From Leptolyngbya boryana PCC 6306 (GTDB lineage Bacteria > Cyanobacteriota > Cyanobacteriia > Leptolyngbyales > Leptolyngbyaceae), in the NCBI RefSeq assembly GCF_000353285.1, contig NZ_KB731324.1, forward strand, positions 2,002,577 through 2,066,576: a stretch of 64,000 nucleotides of DNA, written 5' to 3'. Shown piece by piece: positions 59,325 to 64,000 of this stretch; positions within the stretch are counted from its first letter, which is position 1, and every line of letters begins with the position of its first letter. The position numbers and the translations under genes are program-made. Under the pieces are notes generated by a model, which was not told the origin of the DNA, made no database searches, and saw only the letters and a list, made by a program, of their open reading frames with translations.

Positions 59325-59867
59325 CTACCAATCCTCTCGCAGAATTGACCAGAGTTTCACATCTTCAAAGACTTGCCCTTTACGCACTCTTTGACGGAGC
59401 ACGCCTTCTTGCACAAATCCATTATCTTGAAAGAGTTTTCCAGAAGCCGGATTTCTCACCAGATGATAGGCATCAATTCGATTCAGGTTTAAGTTTTCAA
59501 ATCCAAAGCGAAGTATAGCTTGTAAGGCTTCGCTCATATATCCTTGTTCCCCAAGCGCAACTGCCAGCCAAAACCGCAGTTCTGCCCGAGCATGTTCGAG
59601 TTCGATCGAGCCAATTTCGATCACACCACATAATCCTGGTTCAGCTTTACGCTCAATCGCAAAGGCAAAGGATCGTCCTGCCTCAGCCGCCGCAATTTGT
59701 GCTTGGATGTATCGTTCTGCCTCGCCTTCAGGATACGGATGCGGCAGCGAAATCATCATATCGGCAACTTCACGATCGCTTGCCGCAGTCTGGAGCGACG
59801 GCGCATCTGCTAGAGATAGAAAGCGAAGACTTAATCGAGGTGTTTCTACGGGAGCGTGAGTTAGCAT
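59325..59867 (-). CDS. RimJ/RimL-type GNAT acetyltransferase
   Basis: 180 aa, full length. ETPRLSLRFLSLADAPSLQ, FAIERKAEPGLCGVIEIGSI, then ELRFWLAVALGEQGYMSEAL with the acetyl-CoA loop, and NRIDAYHLVRNPASGKLFQD then NGFVQEGVLR. Probably N-acetylates a protein or small molecule; substrate unknown. 65 nt after purK on the same strand. Confidence 0.85.
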   Translation of the reverse strand: MLTHAPVETPRLSLRFLSLADAPSLQTAASDREVADMMISLPHPYPEGEAERYIQAQIAAAEAGRSFAFAIERKAEPGLCGVIEIGSIELEHARAELRFWLAVALGEQGYMSEALQAILRFGFENLNLNRIDAYHLVRNPASGKLFQDNGFVQEGVLRQRVRKGQVFEDVKLWSILREDW

Positions 59868-59932
59868 GAAACGCTTTCAGTTCGATCAACTGCTATGGGC
59901 AAATCCTACCACTGAAAAAGCCGAGTGCTCCT

Positions 59933-61045
59933 TTAATGCCGATACCAAATCTCTTCGATCGTGCTAGCAATCTCTAACGCTTGTTGCCTCAGATCAGTCA
60001 CATCGTCTAGTAAAACCGTGACATGTCCTAATTTTCGACCTGGGCGTGATTCAGATTTGCCATACCAATGCACAAACGTGTTGGGCAATTGAGCGATCGC
60101 GTTGCGTTGTTCTAAATACTCGCTTTCTGCTTGCTCAAATCCGAGCAAATTTACCATCAACGCACCCTGACAATTCAAGGCTGGACTGCCCAAAGGCAAA
60201 TCGCTCACGGCTCGAAGCTGTTGTTCAAATTGTGAGGTTTCACAAGCATCGATCGTGTAATGTCCTGAATTGTGAGTTCGAGGTGCAATTTCATTGACAA
60301 GAACGCGATCGTCTTTCGTCAGAAATAGCTCAAACCCGTAAATTCCGACGACATCGAGCTTTTCTAGTACTGTTTGAGCAATTCGGTGAATCTCTTGCTG
60401 AACACCTTTTGAAACTTCAGCAGGCGCAATCACTCGACGACAGACTTGATTTTCTTGCTGCGTTTCCACGATCGGATAGATTGCAATTTCACCCGAACTT
60501 GAGCGAGCCGCCATCACCGCTAATTCGCGATCGAACGGAATAAATTCTTCCAGCACGATCGGAATATTCTGCAATTTCTCGATCGTTGCTTCCCAAGTTG
60601 CCGCATCCCGAATGATAAATGTCCCTTGTCCGTCGTAGCCTAACCGACGAGTTTTTAAGACCACCGGAAATTCAACATCTCGCTCACCAAGTAACCAGAA
60701 ATCGGGAGTCGGGAGATCATACGTTTTGAGAAAATTCCGCTGGACATACTTATCTAGCAATGGTCTCAACGCAGACAAGCTAGGGCGAAAGATCACATTC
60801 TGAATTTTAGCGAGCGCATCGAGATCGACAAATTCATTCTCAAACGTAATCACATCGACATGCGTGCTTAAAACCTCGGTTGCACTGGCATCATTCACCC
60901 GCGCAAACAGCGTTTCTTGTGCTACCGACACGGCTGGATCACTCTCATTTGGGGTTTGCACCACCAATGTTAGATTCAGCTTTCTGGCTGCCTCTGCCAT
61001 CATCCAAGCTAACTGTCCGCCGCCAATCACACCGACTCGGTTCAT
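59933..61045 (-). CDS. purK: 5-(Carboxyamino)imidazole ribonucleotide synthase
   Basis: 370 aa. ATP-grasp enzyme of purine biosynthesis: VGVIGGGQLAWMMAEAARKL at the start, DKYVQRNFLKTYDLPTPDFW, VVLKTRRLGYDGQGTFIIRD, VLEEFIPFDRELAVMAAR, VNEIAPRTHNSGHYTIDACE and QFEQQLRAVSDLPLG. ATP- and bicarbonate-dependent carboxylation of AIR to N5-CAIR. A pentapeptide gene lies 9 bp upstream on the same strand. Confidence 0.95.
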   Translation of the reverse strand: MNRVGVIGGGQLAWMMAEAARKLNLTLVVQTPNESDPAVSVAQETLFARVNDASATEVLSTHVDVITFENEFVDLDALAKIQNVIFRPSLSALRPLLDKYVQRNFLKTYDLPTPDFWLLGERDVEFPVVLKTRRLGYDGQGTFIIRDAATWEATIEKLQNIPIVLEEFIPFDRELAVMAARSSSGEIAIYPIVETQQENQVCRRVIAPAEVSKGVQQEIHRIAQTVLEKLDVVGIYGFELFLTKDDRVLVNEIAPRTHNSGHYTIDACETSQFEQQLRAVSDLPLGSPALNCQGALMVNLLGFEQAESEYLEQRNAIAQLPNTFVHWYGKSESRPGRKLGHVTVLLDDVTDLRQQALEIASTIEEIWYRH

Positions 61046-61054
61046 ACTTGCCTC

Positions 61055-61576
61055 CTAGGACGGGCAACCGAGCGACTCACGAGTTTCGACCCCAGTTTTT
61101 GAGTTCGTTCCTTGAGCCACCTTGCACAATTCTCGAATCTGATAGCGATCGAGAATTGCCCCCGTAAAATCTGCCCCAGTGATATTAACATTCAAGAATT
61201 CACTGCGCAGCAACATTGCATCCGTTAAAATCGCATCGCTCAGATTCACCCGCACCATTGGAACTTGATCGACCATTGCCTGTTGCAGATTTGCACCATG
61301 CAGATTCGTCTCTGTCATATTCGATGCACTCATCGCAGCCCCGGACAAATCCGCATTCGAGAAATCTGCATCTGTGAGATTGGCATTCGTAAATTCTGCC
61401 AATCTCAAGGTCTGACCTGAAAAATTCTGACCTTTCACATCTGCATTGCTATAAGACAAAGGCGGGCGATATTGCTGGTCGTAGCGTTTTCCTACAATCG
61501 GATCAGCACCAGCGCTTGCCATGATCCAGACGCTACAGATGAGAGTCAAGCATACGATCGCGATTCGCCGTCCCAT
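61055..61576 (-). CDS. Exported pentapeptide-repeat protein
   Basis: 173 aa. A signal peptide (RIAIVCLTLICSVWIMASAG) precedes pentapeptide repeats A(D/N)LxX: NLTDADFSNADLSGAAMSAS, NLHGANLQQAM, NLSDAILTDAM, NITGADFTGAIL. C-terminal pair of Cys around ELCKVAQG and SLGCPS. Resembles thylakoid-lumen or periplasmic pentapeptide proteins of cyanobacteria. 9 bp before purK, probably co-transcribed. Confidence 0.8.
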   Translation of the reverse strand: MGRRIAIVCLTLICSVWIMASAGADPIVGKRYDQQYRPPLSYSNADVKGQNFSGQTLRLAEFTNANLTDADFSNADLSGAAMSASNMTETNLHGANLQQAMVDQVPMVRVNLSDAILTDAMLLRSEFLNVNITGADFTGAILDRYQIRELCKVAQGTNSKTGVETRESLGCPS

Positions 61577-61601
61577 AACTATCTTGCCGATTCAACACCC
61601 T

Positions 61602-62045
61602 TCACTGTAGCGAACTTTCCGCGATCGCAATCGTTACCCCTTGGATCACTTGTTTCGGCACTATCAAAATTTGCGTTTGTGCAGCACACATTGCCGCTGC
61701 TTCTGCCACACTCGGCGTGTGTGTGGTCATCGCAACTTGTACAGAAGGATTGGGAACCGCGATCGTACTCAGCCGATCTGCGGAGAAGCATCGTAAGGAC
61801 AAAGCGTGATCTCGACAATATTCGACCAGTCCAATTTCATCAGATTTACGATCGAGCGTTGCAATTCCTGCGATCGTCCTATGCTCCAATTGATACAGAT
61901 CGAGAACTTGATCAATTGCAGTTTGAATGATCAACTTGGTCGCACCTCGACGACAGCCAATCCCAATCCAGAGGCAAAGCGACGACTGTTTCAGGTTAAG
62001 CCAATTGTCGAAAAGTTCTTGAGTACGGATTCTCACTGCAGCCAA
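61602..62045 (-). CDS. Cobalamin biosynthesis protein, CbiG C-terminal/CobE type
   Basis: 147 aa. LWIGIGCRRGATKLIIQTAI, IAGIATLDRKSDEIGLVEYC and LRCFSADRLSTIAVPNPS, then TPSVAEAAAM, are the landmarks of the CbiG_C/CobE domain (PF01890). Acts in opening the lactone ring or in a related step of corrin synthesis. Stand-alone domain of usual length. Confidence 0.85.
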   Translation of the reverse strand: MAAVRIRTQELFDNWLNLKQSSLCLWIGIGCRRGATKLIIQTAIDQVLDLYQLEHRTIAGIATLDRKSDEIGLVEYCRDHALSLRCFSADRLSTIAVPNPSVQVAMTTHTPSVAEAAAMCAAQTQILIVPKQVIQGVTIAIAESSLQ

Positions 62046-62122
62046 CTTAGTGCAAAATAGAACAAATTAGGGTGCGTTGGGTACGGAAAATGACTTGTCA
62101 CCAACGTTTTAGGGCAAAAAAG

Positions 62123-63091
62123 ATGCAAGTTTCTAAGCAATCGGCTCTCCCCCTCCTTTTGACTCTAGCAGCAGCAGCACTCACCACCGGATGCGATGAT
62201 GCTCGCGATGCGGTTCGTGCTTCTACTCCAGAACTTTCAGCAGATCTCTCGCTTGGTGATCCTGCTTATTACGTCAATTTAGGACACGAACTGCAATCGA
62301 GTCGCAAATACGAAGAAGCGATCGCGGTCTATCGCAAAGCGATCGTGCTCGACATGGAAAACTCTGAAGCCTATAACGGTCTGGGACAAGCACTGATCGA
62401 ACAACGTCGAATTGCAGAGGCGATCGCCGCCTATCGCCGCTCGATTGAAATTAATCCACAAAATGCCTCTGCCTATGCCGGATTGGGCAATGCTCTAGCC
62501 GATCGCAGACGCAACGAGGAAGCAATCGCAGCTTATCGCCGCTCGATCGAGGCGAATCCGAAGCAGATGATGGCTTATGCAGGATTGGGAAATGTGCTGG
62601 CAGAACAGAAGAAAATCCCAGAAGCGATCGCGCAGTACGAACAAGCCTTAAAAGCACCCGAGCAAACCGAGAAAGCGCAAGCGATCGCGTATGTCGGATT
62701 GGCACGAGCCTTGCAGACTCAAAATCGCACAGAAGAAGCGATTAATCTCTATCGCAAAGCGGCTCAAGTTGCGCCGGACTATGCTTGGGCACATATTTTC
62801 CTCGGTCATGCTTTAGCCAATCAGAATCAGTTCGATGCCGCGATCACAGCTTACCGAGAAGTGCTGAGCCAACCGAGTGAGCGCAAAGGCAATCTCGGCA
62901 ATACCCATGCCATTGCACTGAATGGATTGGGTTCTGCTTTACAGCGACAAGGAAAACTCAAAGAAGCGATCGCGGAGTATGAAAAAGCAGTCGATACAGA
63001 TCTCAACTACGAAGCCGCACAGAACAATTTGAACCGCGCCAAACAGCGCCTCGCTCAAGAAGTTTCCAAAACAACTTCGGCTCGGAGTTAA
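62123..63091 (+). CDS. TPR-repeat lipoprotein
   Basis: 322 aa from ATG 62123 (AGGG upstream); the longer GTG start at 62072 is not favoured. Signal with lipobox (LPLLLTLAAAALTTGC). About seven TPR units, e.g. EEAIAVYRKAIVLDMENSEA, EAIAAYRRSIEINPQNASAY, KEAIAEYEKAVDTDLNYEAA, with the W/L/G/Y/A/P pattern. An envelope scaffold protein; partners unknown. Units 2-4 are also near-repeats in DNA. Confidence 0.85.
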   Translation: MQVSKQSALPLLLTLAAAALTTGCDDARDAVRASTPELSADLSLGDPAYYVNLGHELQSSRKYEEAIAVYRKAIVLDMENSEAYNGLGQALIEQRRIAEAIAAYRRSIEINPQNASAYAGLGNALADRRRNEEAIAAYRRSIEANPKQMMAYAGLGNVLAEQKKIPEAIAQYEQALKAPEQTEKAQAIAYVGLARALQTQNRTEEAINLYRKAAQVAPDYAWAHIFLGHALANQNQFDAAITAYREVLSQPSERKGNLGNTHAIALNGLGSALQRQGKLKEAIAEYEKAVDTDLNYEAAQNNLNRAKQRLAQEVSKTTSARS

Positions 63092-63132
63092 CTCGCCGCA
63101 TAATGGCAGAGATGACTTAATTCCGATGCCTT

Positions 63133-64000
63133 ATGCGAACTCTGGCTGAAATCAACGAGAAAATTCAACGCGGAAGTGCGATCGTACGAACTGCCGAAGA
63201 GGTGAAAGCTCAAGTAGCAGAAATCGGAGTCGCTGCAACCGCAAAGCTCGTTGATGTCGTGACGACAGGCACGTTCGAGCCAATGGAGTCTTCGGGGGCA
63301 GTGTTGAACTTAGGACAAACTGATCCCCCGATCAAAATTCGCCAGTGCTGGGTCGATGGAGTGCCCGCTTATGCAGGATTTGGCGCAGTCGATTTGTATC
63401 TAGGCGCGTCGCAGGTTGTAGAGTATCCGGGCGGATCAGAGCCGTTAGATCATGACGATCGAGAATCCCCAGATGCCAGACAGCGACAGCGCGGTGGAGG
63501 GCATGTGATCGAGGATCTGATTGCCGGACGATCGGTAACGTTGCGAGCACTCGGACAGGTGACTGACTGCTATCCGCGATCGTCTTTTGAAACCAGCATT
63601 ACGCGGGACACGATTAATCAATTCTATTTATTCAATCCTCGGAATCTGTACCAGAACTTTATCGTGGGCGTGAATGGGGGCGATCGCCCTTTATTTACAT
63701 ATCTAGGCGCGCTACAGCCCCAATTGGGCAATGCTGTTTTCTCAAATCCGGGTGCAATTTCGCCGCTGTTGAACGATCCAGATTTGCAATTGATTGGCAT
63801 TGGGTCACGGATTTTTTTAGGTGGGGGAATCGGCTATGTCGCTTGGGAAGGAACACAGCATTTTCCACTTCAAAAGCGCTTGCCCAATCGGACACCCATT
63901 GGACCCGCTTCGACACTTGCATTAATTGGTGATGCAAAACAGATGGATGCGCGCTGGGTGCGAGGCTGCTATTTCCGCGGCTATGGAGCTTCTTTGATGC
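63133..64000 (+). CDS. Homocysteine biosynthesis (DUF39) protein, 5' part
   Basis: 289 codons to the window edge from ATG 63133. MRTLAEINEKIQRGSAIVRT, VDVVTTGTFEPMESSGAVLN, VDGVPAYAGFGAVDLYLGAS, RGGGHVIEDLIAGRSVTLRA, YPRSSFETSITRDTINQFYL and GSRIFLGGGIGYVAWEGTQH match the HcyBio/DUF39 family (PF01837). Methanogen members help make homocysteine from aspartate semialdehyde and sulphide; the cyanobacterial role is inferred. Usual length is near 400 aa. Confidence 0.85.
   Translation, partial: MRTLAEINEKIQRGSAIVRTAEEVKAQVAEIGVAATAKLVDVVTTGTFEPMESSGAVLNLGQTDPPIKIRQCWVDGVPAYAGFGAVDLYLGASQVVEYPGGSEPLDHDDRESPDARQRQRGGGHVIEDLIAGRSVTLRALGQVTDCYPRSSFETSITRDTINQFYLFNPRNLYQNFIVGVNGGDRPLFTYLGALQPQLGNAVFSNPGAISPLLNDPDLQLIGIGSRIFLGGGIGYVAWEGTQHFPLQKRLPNRTPIGPASTLALIGDAKQMDARWVRGCYFRGYGASLM

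Overview
The window reads as a filamentous cyanobacterium (Leptolyngbya-like at a guess). The HIP1 octamer GCGATCGC and its core CGATCG recur throughout. The histidine kinases carry cyanobacteriochrome-like GAF domains, there is a phytoene synthase relic of cyanobacterial type, and DevA-type ABC and NarL-type kinase genes are present. Organism assignment is inference.

Region 1 (1-33.6 kb) is accessory DNA that looks like one large integrative, prophage-like element with later insertions. It begins with the end of a phage-tail-like gene and ends with an excisionase-like protein and a tyrosine recombinase facing a tRNA-Pro gene (33601-33674). Within it: (a) 1.8-7.1 kb, two diverged ~340-bp direct repeats enclosing six same-strand genes of the sort found in integron cassettes (YdeI-like, DinB, GFA and others), two attC-like structures, and a 40-43-bp periodic array of small imperfect palindromes; (b) a secreted filamentous-haemagglutinin-like protein with the relic of a tandem paralogue; (c) an operon of small membrane and DNA-binding proteins (11.8-14.3 kb); (d) 14.4-22.6 kb, an array of small regulators and toxin-antitoxin-like pairs separated by terminator hairpins that share a loop; (e) 23.0-32.3 kb, divergent repressors with an inverted-repeat operator, then a long operon with many 4-nt stop/start overlaps, carrying a DUF3987 primase/helicase-like protein, an HNH protein, a DUF3102 protein and several proteins of 21-47 aa.

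Region 2 (34.7-45 kb) is a signalling block: a conserved cyanobacterial sensor-like protein, three related histidine kinases (PAS, MHYT-PAS and a 1057-aa kinase with three tandem cyanobacteriochrome-like GAF domains), and a MarC membrane protein.

Region 3 (45.2-54.3 kb) lies between a tRNA-Ala 3' fragment and an intact tRNA-Ala(GGC). It holds a purine/nucleoside-type set (two HbpS/GlcG-like proteins, a deaminase, a cytosine-deaminase-like amidohydrolase, a BMP substrate-binding lipoprotein). After that comes heavily decayed DNA: an IS5-type transposase fragment, a crtB pseudogene, a fasciclin pseudogene, a truncated DevA-type ATPase, a truncated NarL-type kinase with an intact response regulator, and a hydrolase fragment.

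Region 4 (54.4-64 kb) is ordinary chromosome: fmt, an M16 peptidase pair, a candidate structured RNA (perhaps 6S RNA), a GNAT gene, purK, a pentapeptide-repeat protein, a CbiG/CobE-type cobalamin gene, a TPR lipoprotein, and the start of a homocysteine-biosynthesis (DUF39) gene cut by the window end.
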